Assembly: GCA_019648995.1 (NCBI GenBank)
Contig: BLXT01003735.1
Coordinates: 490,588-513,854 of the forward strand
Length of the DNA: 23,267 nt
Reading direction: 5' to 3'
Origin: Plakobranchus ocellatus
Taxonomy: Eukaryota > Mollusca > Gastropoda > Plakobranchidae
Part shown: positions 1-11,600 of the stretch, piece by piece
How positions within the stretch are numbered: the stretch's first letter is position 1
How the letters are laid out: the number at the start of each line of letters is the position of its first letter
Notes under the pieces: model-generated
The model's database searches: none
Seen by the model: only the letters and a program-made list of their open reading frames with translations
What the model was told of the DNA's origin: nothing
Position numbers and translations under genes: made by a program

Positions 1-254
1 TTTTTTTTTGTCATGCTCATTCCATAACTGCAAAGGTCCTTTTTGGAGACTTTTTTATCCATTGAAACAAAAAAGGTTTTCACTTCAGCACCATTTACAC
101 AGATAAATTTGTTTGTTCTATGGGTGCATTCCATATTTTTACACAAACCATAGTTATTTAAGTCAAAACTTCTCATTCAAAAAAAAAGAAAAAAAATTGG
201 TTTTCTGATTTTTCTCAAAACAAGCAAAAATAGAAAAAGCATGAAGCTTTGTTC

Positions 255-404
255 TTAACTCTTTCAAGACCGATTTTTTTGGGGATGTAGATTCAATTTA
301 TGCACAAGAAACAAGAATAGCAATCGGTGCCCATATATCGGCATATGTCCGGATGTGGGTGAACATTAACGCCGATATATCGGCATATGCCTGGCATGAG
401 TTAA
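255..404. mobile_element. TTAA-bounded MITE-like element 1 (piggyBac-like)
   Basis: TTAA at 255-258 and at 401-404 could be target duplications. The interior starts CTCTTTCAAGACCGA and ends in GAG, the complement of CTC. piggyBac-type elements insert at TTAA and often begin CYCTTT. Inside, the string ATATATCGGCATATG occurs twice, and GTCCGGATGTGGG is shared with element 2 at 14053-14340. There is no coding capacity. The terminal inverted repeats beyond CTC are weak. Confidence 0.5.
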
Positions 405-1144
405 ATGTGCAAGAATACAAAGATTAAAAGTTTTTCAAATGAAGATGTTTCAATTCAATTTCTGCCTCATGTTCCTGCCTTGATCAAGAAACATGACTAA
501 GTATTGAGGGCAGGGCCAGATTTAGAGGAGTAGTCAAGGTACTTTAGTCACATTCAAATTCATAGACAGCTGATGATGAGATGGGTCGCAGGCCTTTATT
601 AAAAGGTTTGAATGAAAAAATAGCCTTGCAATGTCAGCCACATCTGCAGAGACCTGCACAGATTGTGCCCATCAGAGCCTGAATTATTTAAACTTTGATT
701 TTTTTTTTTTGTTGCACAGATGTCAGACAAAGACCGAGACTATGACAAAACTAGAAGTAATTACCTTTAAGAAGAAAATATCTGACTCTTTTCTGAAAGG
801 AAAAATGAGTCAAATAATAAAATGAAATAAGAAATTAAAGATTTAAAAAAGAAAGATAAAAAAAAAATAAAACAAACCAATAAAAAAAAAAAACATTCTC
901 ATGACACCAGTTGTCATCCTCAGGCCATAAAAACCCTCAGGGGAATGTTTACTAAACTAAACTAAATAATCTAAAATTCTAAGGCTAATTTACAGTCAAT
1001 TTAAATTTTGAACAATCTGCATTTTAAAAAAACTTTTCCCAACAATTCAGACTAAGTGGCGTTTGCTGTAATAAGGTTACATAAATTCAGATTTCATGAA
1101 ATGAAATACATTTTGAGGTCTCGTTGAATTTCTCTGAAGATAGG

Positions 1145-1300
1145 TTTTTTTTTTGTATAGCCAGTCCACAACAAAAGTGATCTCAGGCTTTCAGACCCTC
1201 GGTCAGGCCAGGGCGTCAGTGACGGACTCAAGCCTGCAACAGAAGGGTCCCTGCAGATCTCAGGATAGACTCACTAGCCACTGTGCAACCGACGTGCCCT
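1145..1300 (-). mobile_element. tRNA-derived SINE, second family, copy 1
   Basis: On the minus strand the element starts GGGCACGTCGGTTGCACAGT (A-box region near 1276-1290), has a B-box-like GGCTTGAGTCC at 1224-1234, then a tail, and ends in ten A residues (1145-1154 as T on the plus strand). The tail part GGCCTGACCGAGGGTCTGAA aligns with copy 2 at 6731-6825. It probably lies in the 3' UTR. Confidence 0.6.
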
Positions 1301-1766
1301 CCCCCCTCTTAAGACAGAACAAAAATAAATGTTCATCACACTCTTAGCCCTTAAATTGGGAAAAGCTATGCCTTAAGTATATATGGAGGTTTGAATGACA
1401 GCATTCAACAATAAATGGAACATGCAAGTGTGTATGTAACAAATATAAAAATTTCTATCAATCTTTACTCTCTTATAGATTTTTCAAAGATGATAGATAT
1501 GATATCCACTGGAATTAAAAAAACATTTATTGACATAAATTACAAATATATTAGACTTGATAATCAACAAACAGCATCAATATAAAAAAAAAATTAAAAC
1601 GACAAGTCTTATGTAACATTTTTTTCATGTAAAAAACACATTTTACTTCAAACTTATTTGTAACTACTTAAAAAAAAAAATTGCACATTTTTAGTGAAAT
1701 AAACAGATAAAATGTGAAGCCTCATTCTAATGTAAAGTCACACCAATAAGACAGTTGGAAATAATA

Positions 1767-1772
1767 TTTATT
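1767..1772 (-). promoter_or_regulatory. Candidate poly(A) signal AATAAA
   Basis: It is the first exact AATAAA on the minus strand after the stop, giving a 3' UTR of about 750 bases. Further exact hexamers lie at 1526-1531 and 595-600. In A/T-rich DNA such hexamers are frequent, so the choice is open. Confidence 0.35.
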
Positions 1773-2503
1773 TCTTTTCAGAGGCAGACTGTAGCGCTTT
1801 AAACCTCTAAACCTATACAGCTAAATTTCCTTTGTAAAAACAAAGAGGAATAATCATTTTACAGCTATAAAATTTTTTGCATCCCAATCTGGACTTAAAA
1901 TCTATGAAACAATACTTAAAGTTTCTTAAACACACTAAATCTAAATAAAATGTATTTAATCTTAAAAACTCAACATAGTGTATTTGACTTTGCCTACATA
2001 TTACTTTTAAATAATAAAAAAAACCTGTATCACTCACAATATTACTATTTATACATTGGGGGTTTTGGCATGCTGCCAGATCTTAAAGAGTTAAAAAAAA
2101 AATGCCAAATTTTAGTACTGTCCACTACACCAGCAAAATGAACAACTGAAGTGACTAGGACTGGCATAACTGTACATTTGTGGCTGGAAAATCACAAATA
2201 TCACCCAGGCAAAACTATCACTGACCAAAATGACCTCATCATGGCATTCAGTTGCACATGTACTTCCAAAGAACACAACAAGTATCATAAAAAAAAAAGT
2301 ACTTGCCCAAGGAAAAATGTAGGCCTAGCAATACTGAGTGACCCCAAACTGAAATATACAAGTAATAGAATTGCCTCACCATCAAGTTAAATTTTTACCT
2401 CTGGTACAGGCACACCAATGATATTGACTGGAAATAAGCTAAAATTTTGATCACCCGAGACAGCGGTAATAAATAAAACAGGAACATCATCACAGATGGC
2501 AGT

Positions 2504-2610
2504 TCATACTTGGCTTTGCTGCTGTCTTGGTGAAGGTTGGGAACTCTGTCTTGGTGATGGCATATCTGGTGGGGGACCAGGATGTCTCCCATATGGAGGA
2601 TAGCGCCCAT
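2504..2610 (-). CDS. MIA3: TANGO1 exon x: C-terminal exon with stop
   Basis: The acceptor is gcatacctag. It enters in phase 1 and ends with TGA at 2504-2506. It encodes RYPPYGRHPGPPPDMPSPRQ and then a Ser/Gln-rich end, QPSPRQQQSQV. The SPRQ motif occurs twice and could be phosphorylated. The polar Ser/Gln-rich end is like that of other TANGO1 proteins. Confidence 0.9.
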
Positions 2611-5600
2611 CTAGGTATGCCAAAATTTTAAAAAAGTTTTATTTTAAGGCCTTTCCAGGAATCTAAATACTCAAAAACATTACAATAAGCCTTCTTCACA
2701 CAAGTTGCTTGGGGTCTTGACTCTTTGTTCAAGTAAACAAATTATGGAAAGTTTGTCTCTATTATGTTATGGTGATATAAAAGGACTACAAATCTGATTT
2801 GCCCAGACAGAACATAGACCCCAATTCAAACAAGGTGTGAACAAGGCTCATAGTCATTTTTTCAGGGTTTTAAATCTTTGTCTTACTTTAGAGCTAAATT
2901 TTAACAAAAGGAGCAAAACCTTTTAAATAGTAACGTTGCTTATTTGTTTACATATCTTGATCATGCAATCAAATTTTTCTGAGTAGAATGACACTATTTT
3001 GACAAATATAAAGCACATCTGCATCACTTAGACATTTTCAAACAATGCAGAATCTGATCCCATTGCTAGCTTAAGCAAATAAGTTTGCATTGTCATCACA
3101 GTCCAGCTTTGTGATTCAATACTATGTCTTTTATTCTAAGATACACAAGAGTTGAGGAGTGATGGCAAATCCGGTAAAGCAGTTGGCTACCTTGTGAAAG
3201 GCACACAGTTCAAATCCCAGACTGTGCCACAAATATTTTTCATAGCTCCTCTGTGCCCACACAGGACTAAATGGGTGGCTAGGTCTCTTGAGATCCAGCA
3301 AAAGTAAAGGCCCAAAAGAAAGCAATAGCAAACTACCTCAGAATGCCCTATGCCAAGACCTGTCAGGATTCAACACCTGATTCCTTGATGCTTAGATCAA
3401 GCATGGGACTCACTTTACTTTTTTTAAACACAGGAGAGATATCCCTTTATAAGATCCTTATGCAAGTCAGACGATTTTCACCAATAACCTTCACCTAAAC
3501 TAAAAAGCCTGGATCTGAAGGGCTAATACACTGGATGAAACAAGACTCAGCACAATGTCTTCCAACTCTAATCCAAATAGTAAATCTGTAGAGTTATCAA
3601 AAATAGGGTTGAACACTATTTGGAAAATAGTTTTCTCAATCAGTTGCAAACCAATATTAAAAAAGTATTGTGTAAATGTGATTATTTCAAGTTGGACTAC
3701 AATGAAGAAGAAAAAAAGTCTTGGACTGCAAGTAATTCTACTTTACAAAAAAAAATTATTTAATGGAATTTGACATGAGTCAACTCTGCCATATATATTC
3801 TTTAGAATGAAGAAGGTATTGAACTTACCTGGCCGTGGATCTGTTCGAAGAGAGTCTGGCCCTGATGGTGGTGACATTGACCCTCCTCTACCTACAAGAT
3901 GCGGAGGCATTGGGCCACCACGCATTGGGGGTGGGGGCAGCATGTCTGGGGGTAGACGGAAAGGAGGACTCCTTCTGTCTATCATATGATGAGGAGGAGG
4001 GGGACGCCGATCAAAAGGAGGCATAGGAGGAGGAGATCGTCCATCTAACATTCCAGGTGGTGGCAAGCGAGGAGGAGGTGAGCGTGTCTCATCAAAGTGA
4101 GGTGGTGTAGCACGAGGATCAAGCAGAGGCCCGTGAGGTGGAGGGGGCCTCATACCAGGAGGCAAAGGTCCAGGACCTCGTCTAGGGTCGAATGGAGGTG
4201 GGGGAGGGCCACCTCTATCAGACCTGGGAGAGGCTAGAAACTCCTCGTCTCTATAATACGAAAAAAAAAATGTAAAAAAGTTCTTACGAAGTAGGGAGAG
4301 TATGTGCATAAACTGCCTAACAGCATTTTGATTTATGTATCTCTACCAGTTAATGGCTTTTTCCTGAAAGATCCACTCACCTTACATGGTTTGAGGAACC
4401 TCTAGATGGTGAATTATCCATGCCTTGCGGGGATGGGCCATTTATCATACCTGTAAAACCATGTTTCGAAAAAAATAATATATATTATATTTTATAGACA
4501 TGATCATTATGAGCACTCAGAAGGTAAACTATAGTATCTTGATTTTTTTTTTTTGCCCAGCTGAGGTAGAGAAATGTAAGATCTTTTTCCTCATCTTTAA
4601 ATGTAAAATCTGAGGCAGACACTGATTATCATCTTTTGCTGCCTGTTGATATTCTTAGACACTTTCAATATGCTTAAATGATCCTTCTTTTTATGCACTT
4701 CAATAGGGCTTTCAGTATTTAATTCTAAGCTATGATTTGCCTATGTCTCTGACTTTTGTATTATTTTTTACTTCTCCTTTTCAGCATAAAGTAAAAAAAT
4801 TAAGAAATGAATGAGAAGCAAAAAGTTGCAATAATGTATTTTTATGTGATTGAATCGACACTAGCAACAACTATTCCCTTTTGTTTTAAATTGGTAAGAC
4901 ACATAAAAGATGACATGATCTAATATTGCCTGCTACTGTACCTGGTGGAGGCATGCCTCTAGTTGGTAGTGGTCGTATCAAACCCCCAATAAACTGCCTT
5001 CTCTCTATATCTGTCAGTCTGTAAATATGAAAAAAAAAGTTTAATTTAATTACTCACAATTTTGTTCTCAAAATTTAGAGAGAAATACAAAAAGAAACGA
5101 AAGTGGAATATAGAAAAGAATGATCAAAGAAATGGACAATGAAAGTGATGAAGAAAGATTGTTTTTGCAATCTTTTCACTGCTTTGGTATCTCAGACTTT
5201 AAACCCTGTCAGGCTGCAGGGCTAAAACCTGTATAAAATGCTACCTGTAAAGGGTTTTCAACACTAATATTAGAGCCAATGAGACTCCCTAACTCATTTC
5301 CATTAGATTGTAATGAGCCTTGATTCCATAAGGCCTCAAAACCCAAATTAGTCTATTTGTCATTAAATTGTCTCAGGGTTATTTGGATATCCTTAGATGC
5401 AAACAAGCAAAAGTTCAAATGGCCCGCAACAAGTGATAAAAATTTTGTACTGGCTTGAAAGGAAGCTTACCGCTACTATAAGAACCACATTTTTTATGTG
5501 ATCCAAAAGCAATACAACCTACATGACTGTATTTTAGAGTGACTGCTAGGGCTAGTCTTATGTAATATCTAAATTCGATCAAATCTATAAAAACTAGATG

Positions 5601-8600
5601 ATTGGGTCTCAATCTAGAGTCTATAAATGGTTAAATCAAGTTGGTGAAATATGCACAGTTGTTTAGCTGTAGCATTTTAGTTTCTGTACTGTCACCCCCC
5701 ACTGGCTAATTTTTTCCCTGTGGCCCAGTAAAGTCATGGAGTCAAACACCTGCAAGCAACTGCAGTGAGGCGTGTAACAGAAATGCTACTTTTTAAAGTT
5801 TTTAATTCTTGAAAAAAATATCAAATTTTATATTGACAAATATTATTTCTGCATTAACATTAAGAAGAACATGAGACAGAATCATCATGAAGATTACAAC
5901 ACAATGGTTCATAATAGCAAGGGAGATATAGTGACTGCAAATTGGGTCTCAGTCATGAATTTTTTCCTCCTTATCACAATTTTTAATCATAAATTACAAA
6001 ATGTTTGCCCCCTGTGAATTTAGTGAAACTAAGACCATTATTTAGAGAAAAGACTAAGGTTTTCAACTCATTCAGCCACATCCTTGAGATCTTTTTAAAC
6101 CCAGAGTTATGTGGATTTGATGGGTTATACAGATTAGTTTTTGCACTAAACAGCATTAAATTGTACCCGGTCCTATATATAACCAGTGGATTTATTTTAT
6201 TTTAAAATACCATACCACAGTTCATACAAGGCTGCACAGTAGCAGAGGTTGAACTGACAAATTTACATGCAAGAGAAATAAGAAATAAAGGATGGCTTGG
6301 TCTTTACAATAAGGGAAGGCACTGACAATTAAATAGTGGTGGTGAGTTATTACAGATCTGAAATCATTGTGCTCTTAAAATAGTTCAGGAATATCCCAGA
6401 AGATTGGCAATGAGTTTTACTTTGTCCATTCCTTCATACCAATATTTTTCAACGTCATCACCAGATAGAGGAATTCTATATATTATGAGAATGTCTCTGG
6501 CAAAATCCACATACTGTAAGCTTTTCGATTCTCTCCGTTTTGTTCCTTGGTCAGTAATTGTTGACCACAGAGCCTACAAAGTTGATCTAGACTTCACAGT
6601 GATCCATTTCTGTGTGTAGTACATCCATTTCATATTATTTCAAATTAATGTCAGTAAAGCACACAACAGTTTTTATGGGATACAAATGAATCTTACAGCA
6701 AGTCAATCCTCGAACAATACCTATGTTTATCTTTTTCTTGGAATTCTACAAGGTGGTGGTCTCACGCTTTTAGGCTCTCCATCAGGCCTGGGCCCCAAAG
6801 ACAGTACTCGAATGAAATAACAAGAATGGCACCCTTAAATGAAGATCAGTGTCTTGTGCATCGCTAACATTGGATTGCATAAAGGTCACACTCTTGATCT
6901 GAGGAGGGGTCACTCCTTTCAAGTCAAATTATGTTGTTTGCAAATGAATAAATGCACATCCCCATGAGCTGACCATAAGCATTAATAGCATAGAGTTGGG
7001 TTCATAACCACAAGAATATGATGCTCCGTGACATATCGATAAAGAAAGCGTTACTTGTTCCCTTGTACAGCAGTTGAATAAAATTATGAATGTTAACAGA
7101 TTATTACGCAACATCAGTAATGAACATAGGAAAGATAATGTTCAATACCATTTAGATCAGTGAATAGCATACAAGTGTTATTGCTATCTGATTGACCCAA
7201 GAAATAACTTGAGAGAGGATTTCTCTCTCCTTCATCCACTGGGACCATGATATGAATGGGATTTTAGCAATAGTTGCCCAGTAGTGGACTTCATGGTTGT
7301 TCACCAAAATATTTTCCTTGGCAAAACAGAAAGATGGCTGGTCTGCTTTTTTAAGTTAAAATAACACCTGTTTCTCATCTTCCACTGTCAAGCAAACCCA
7401 AAGTCCAATTTTCTCATTGATGCCTTTTTTGCCAATCTGCATTGGCCAGCAGTGACTAATAAGAAATTCTGATTGGCCAGCATGCTCGTGAACTTGCACC
7501 CATGGATATCACTTTGTGTCATAGTGCATTCATAGTTAAGTAGTCATGGGCTATTTTTTCAACCAATACTGCCAGTGGATGGCTTTAACTTGCCATGGAA
7601 GGTCCCTTCACTCCTGCAGAATGACAGGGTAAAATATTTTGTTAAGGTGGTCCAGAAATTAAATCTACAGCTACAATGAATAAAACACTAAAAAACTCAC
7701 TTTTGTCTTAAAACCCCCGCTTCATGCCTTGCCTCTTTCAGCTCTCTCTCTGCTGCTCGAGCTGCCAACTTAAAACAAAACAAAACAAAAAAAACAAAAA
7801 AAACAAAAACTTTGAGAAAAGATATCACTTTTTATTTCTGATATTTACAAAATGCACAACTACTTGTCATAAACTACCAAAAAATGAATTGGAAAAATGA
7901 GAATCACACTCAGTAATCAGTATGATCGATCAAACACAGATTCAAAAGGTGCATAGGCTATTGAGAAAAAATGTAAAAGAGAAAAGGAAAACAATTTTTT
8001 TTTTACTCTACACAAATTATAAAAGTATGAAAGAAGCTATCAGTTTATGTAATAAAACAATGATTTAATTGTAACCAATACTTTAATTTTAAACACAATC
8101 TCATTCTCACCATCTATAAAAGATTTAAACAAGATATGAAAGAAATAACTATTTCAAAAAACAAATTTTTTTCTTTTTACAATAAATAACAAAAGACAAA
8201 GAATTTACTCTTTAGTTTATATTCTGCCAATGATCTCATACCAAATTAAAAAAAAAGCAAAACACATACCCAGTTTTCATGTGCTTTCTTTTCATTTGCA
8301 GCAATCTGAAAAGAAAGATTTTTAAATTTCAGTCATTTTCTGCTAGGCTCAAAGAATCTTTCTTGAAAAAAACAACATATCATTTAAGAGACAAACCTTG
8401 TGTTTATATGAGTGAGTGAGTGAGTGAGTGAGTGAGTGAGTGAGTGAGTGAGTGAGTGAGTGAATGAGTGAGTGAGTGAGTGAGTGAGAGCGAGAGAGAG
8501 AGAGAGAGAGAGAGGGAGTCTAAATTTGGTCGATACAAATCCATTAAAGTTTCAAATATTATTCTTCCTCATAGATTCAAACAAGAAGCCTTTGTTTATG

Positions 8601-11600
8601 GAACATGTTGACACAGAAAGATTCTAAGATTTCATATTCTGAGAAACCAAAGATATCCCTGCCTGCAATGCCATATTTCACCAACTTTGATAAAAGATTC
8701 AGAGGGAGACCAATAACAACTTAACAGGACACTTTCAACAGGGAACATGTGAAGTCTGATTCTGAAAGTTTTTTTTCGTTAAATCAAGGCTCTTATTCAT
8801 GACATTCAGTTCATTATGCCTGTAATACCTGAGCTCTGAAGTCCCTCTCAGAAGTTGCCAGTTCACGTTTTAAACTTTCACTTTGAGCTCTGCAGAAAAA
8901 GTGCAATTCATTATCAAAGGTTACTTTTAATTAGCAATCTCATGACTTCCTAACCTAGATGTATCTAATCTTTTTCTTCTCTGAAGGAAACTTACATTCT
9001 ATGACAACATGATGATTTCTCTAAAATAGAATCCACTGGCTTGGCCAAATAAGACAAAATTGATCTGAACAAATTAGGATTTTTTAAAAAGCAAGTTGGT
9101 TGATGGTGCTTGCCGCTTTTCAGTCACTTTGACTCTTTGAAGGTCTTGCAGTTGATTCATTTATTTCTGGTTTGGATTCATCTTGACACAAAACAGACAC
9201 TGGTGGATGTTTCTGAAATTAGTTTTTGTTACTTATTTATTGAACTTTAGTTTCTCAGGGGAAAACTGTATTGCCTATCTTTCATCCTTAATTACTAGCT
9301 TGGTCTCCAACAGACTAACCTGGTCAGCTCAAGCTCTTGATGCATAGACTGGGTCGTCTCATCAGCTGACATTAGCTTACTTTGGTTTTGTTTTTTGAGT
9401 GCTTCCTGTTCCCCAAGCTCTCTGTAAGTAACAAATTATATAAATAGCAACAGAATTGCCTTCAAGTCTGTATGGGAAAACACCATGTTTGCATAATCAG
9501 TGACATTTATTTATCAATATGGGTCACATGGAAGAAAACTCACTGAGACTGCAAATAATTTGAAATATCCGGCAATTACTTTTCTGTAGTTCAAGTTTAA
9601 TGATCCTTTCTCAATATTTAATAGAAGATATTAAAAACTCTAGCCTAATGCACTGAAAGTCTTTTTTTTTAAATCTAAATTGCTCCTTAAAACGAGATAA
9701 TACTTCAAGATTTTGTAACACAAGGAAAATGCTACGTAAGGAGCACAAGCTTCTTTGGTCAAGTTATTTGGTTCAATATTTTTTTTAATGATGTAATATA
9801 ACAACATTTCAAACAGTTTTTCTTTAAATTTTTAAAGTCATGTGTGGCACCAAAAAAAAACATTGTGCAAGTATTAACATAAATTTACTTACACCAAAGC
9901 CTAAAATGTTCTTTGAGAGACAGGCTCCAGTAATGATCAAAACAAATTTCTCCTCAAAAAGATTTTCAACCAATGAAATAAATGATTGCTAAGTATGCAC
10001 ACAAAGAAAACGACTCACCTTTGCAATTGCATCTCCTTCTCTTTAAAATAAGAGGACAAAACATTTAATTTAGTTTGAGCCTCTTGACACTGACGCTCAG
10101 CTTTCATCTTATCTGCCACACTGCTTTCCATGCTTCGCTGGGCATTCGCAAGTTGCTCTGCAATAATATGGTTCCATGATTTTATAAGGTAATCAACTCG
10201 ATTGCCTCACAAAAATCCCATCAGAATATCAGTCATGTTACATTAATTATTAACATTGTTTTTCTCCTCTTATCAATATTTTCTTTTGTACTATTTTACT
10301 TTAATTATTGCTTTATAAATAACAAGTTTATTGTGATCATTATGGTGACTTAGCAATTTTAAGCTGCAATTTTTACAGGATATCATATCTAAGATTTGCC
10401 ATTCCATAGTGAAAATGGAATTTTAAAATACAGTCTGATAGATGTGTTATTTAGACAGCCTGAACCCAAGTACTGCGAAACTCTTGTAAAAAAAAACAAC
10501 TAGTCTACTCTGGTAATTCCTGGCACAAAAAATTTTTCACTGTAATTAATGATACAACAGCTTCTGTACACTCATGGAACGCATTCCAATAACCTTTGAA
10601 AGAGTTGTTTTAATTATGGCCTTTTTTTTTTATACACTCAACTTGAAAAGAAATATGCATAGAAATCCCACAAAGTTTTAGCTGTGTAACTAAATTTCCA
10701 TTCCATGTGCGGAACACTAAAATAACTAAATCAATCATCATATTAGATATTTAACACTTTGATTGATTCACACATAAACTGTGTTTGAGAAAAGAAATCA
10801 AATTATTATAAAAGAAAATAACCAAAAAATATTACCTGTTATTGAATTCAAAATACATCTTTAGCCACTGTATAAAATAAAAGCCTCAAAAAAAGGTGGC
10901 TTCAATAAAAAAAATTTAATTCATTACACTATTTACAGAGACTCAAAAAAAAAAACTAACAACAAAACAACAACAAAAATTACCCTCTAATTCCTTTCTT
11001 GCATCTCTTTCAATGGTAAGTTTATTTTCTAGGATTTTCTTTTCCTCTTCTATGGCTCGCAAAGATCCATTGATCTGAAGTGAACGAAGGCACAAAAAAT
11101 ACTGATTATATTTAAACCAGTTTCGTTAATGAAAAAAACAAAACAAAAAAAACCCTGATTAAAATAAACACTTTCCACGATCCATATTTTGTACCCTTCA
11201 CCCATACAAACAATTAAACCTACCATTACAGAAGTACAAAGTATCTCTAAGTTAGAACTTTATTTCAAGTTTTAAAGGTCTTCGAAAGGCTCTAATTTTG
11301 CTATTTATAAAGCAAAAATCTTTGAAAAAAAAAAACTATTCAGAAATTCAGCCAAAGCCATTGATACCCTTTACTCAAAAGCAACCAACACAGAATCATG
11401 AAGCCCTAGATGGTGTGAATAATAAGTTGGTTTTTTTTTAAACAACCACAACAAAACTATGAACAAAAAAATGCTCTTTACCATTTAAATTTGTATTTTT
11501 TTAGCCTCTTTTTGTAAGAGGGTCAACTTGTCCACTCTTTATGTATTTTAACACCAACCTTTGTGACATCCATCATTGCCTGAAGCTTCTCCTGCACTTG

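Larger units (their letters stand above)
1..2503 (-). other. 3' UTR of TANGO1 and possible intergenic DNA
   Basis: No exon or credible gene is visible on either strand. The region is A/T-rich with many A or T runs. It holds the TTAA-bounded MITE-like element at 255-404, a minus-strand SINE at 1145-1300 and three AATAAA hexamers on the minus strand. The end of the transcript cannot be fixed from the sequence alone. Confidence 0.6.

Noticed and set aside
1..9. Poly(T) at the window edge as a retroposed A-tail
   Set aside because: Runs of nine or more T or A are common throughout the window, and the edge gives no flank to test.
1153..1347. 64-codon plus-strand frame
   Set aside because: It lies largely within the minus-strand SINE and its product has no protein-like features.
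2395..2610. 71-codon minus-strand frame over the last exon
   Set aside because: It overlaps the real C-terminal exon in another frame. The frame carried by the phase of the previous exon ends at 2504.
3161..3225. True tRNA gene
   Set aside because: A- and B-boxes are present but the stems of a cloverleaf do not pair and a SINE body follows.
3807..4026. Two plus-strand Gly-rich frames
   Set aside because: They are complements of the proline-rich exon; CCN codons read backward as NGG.
7230..7620. Decayed transposase or processed pseudogene in intron t
   Set aside because: The stretch is less A/T-rich than its surroundings, but neither strand gives a frame with recognisable motifs.
8409..8518. 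CRISPR-like or telomere-like array
   Set aside because: It is a simple 4-base and 2-base microsatellite without spacers.
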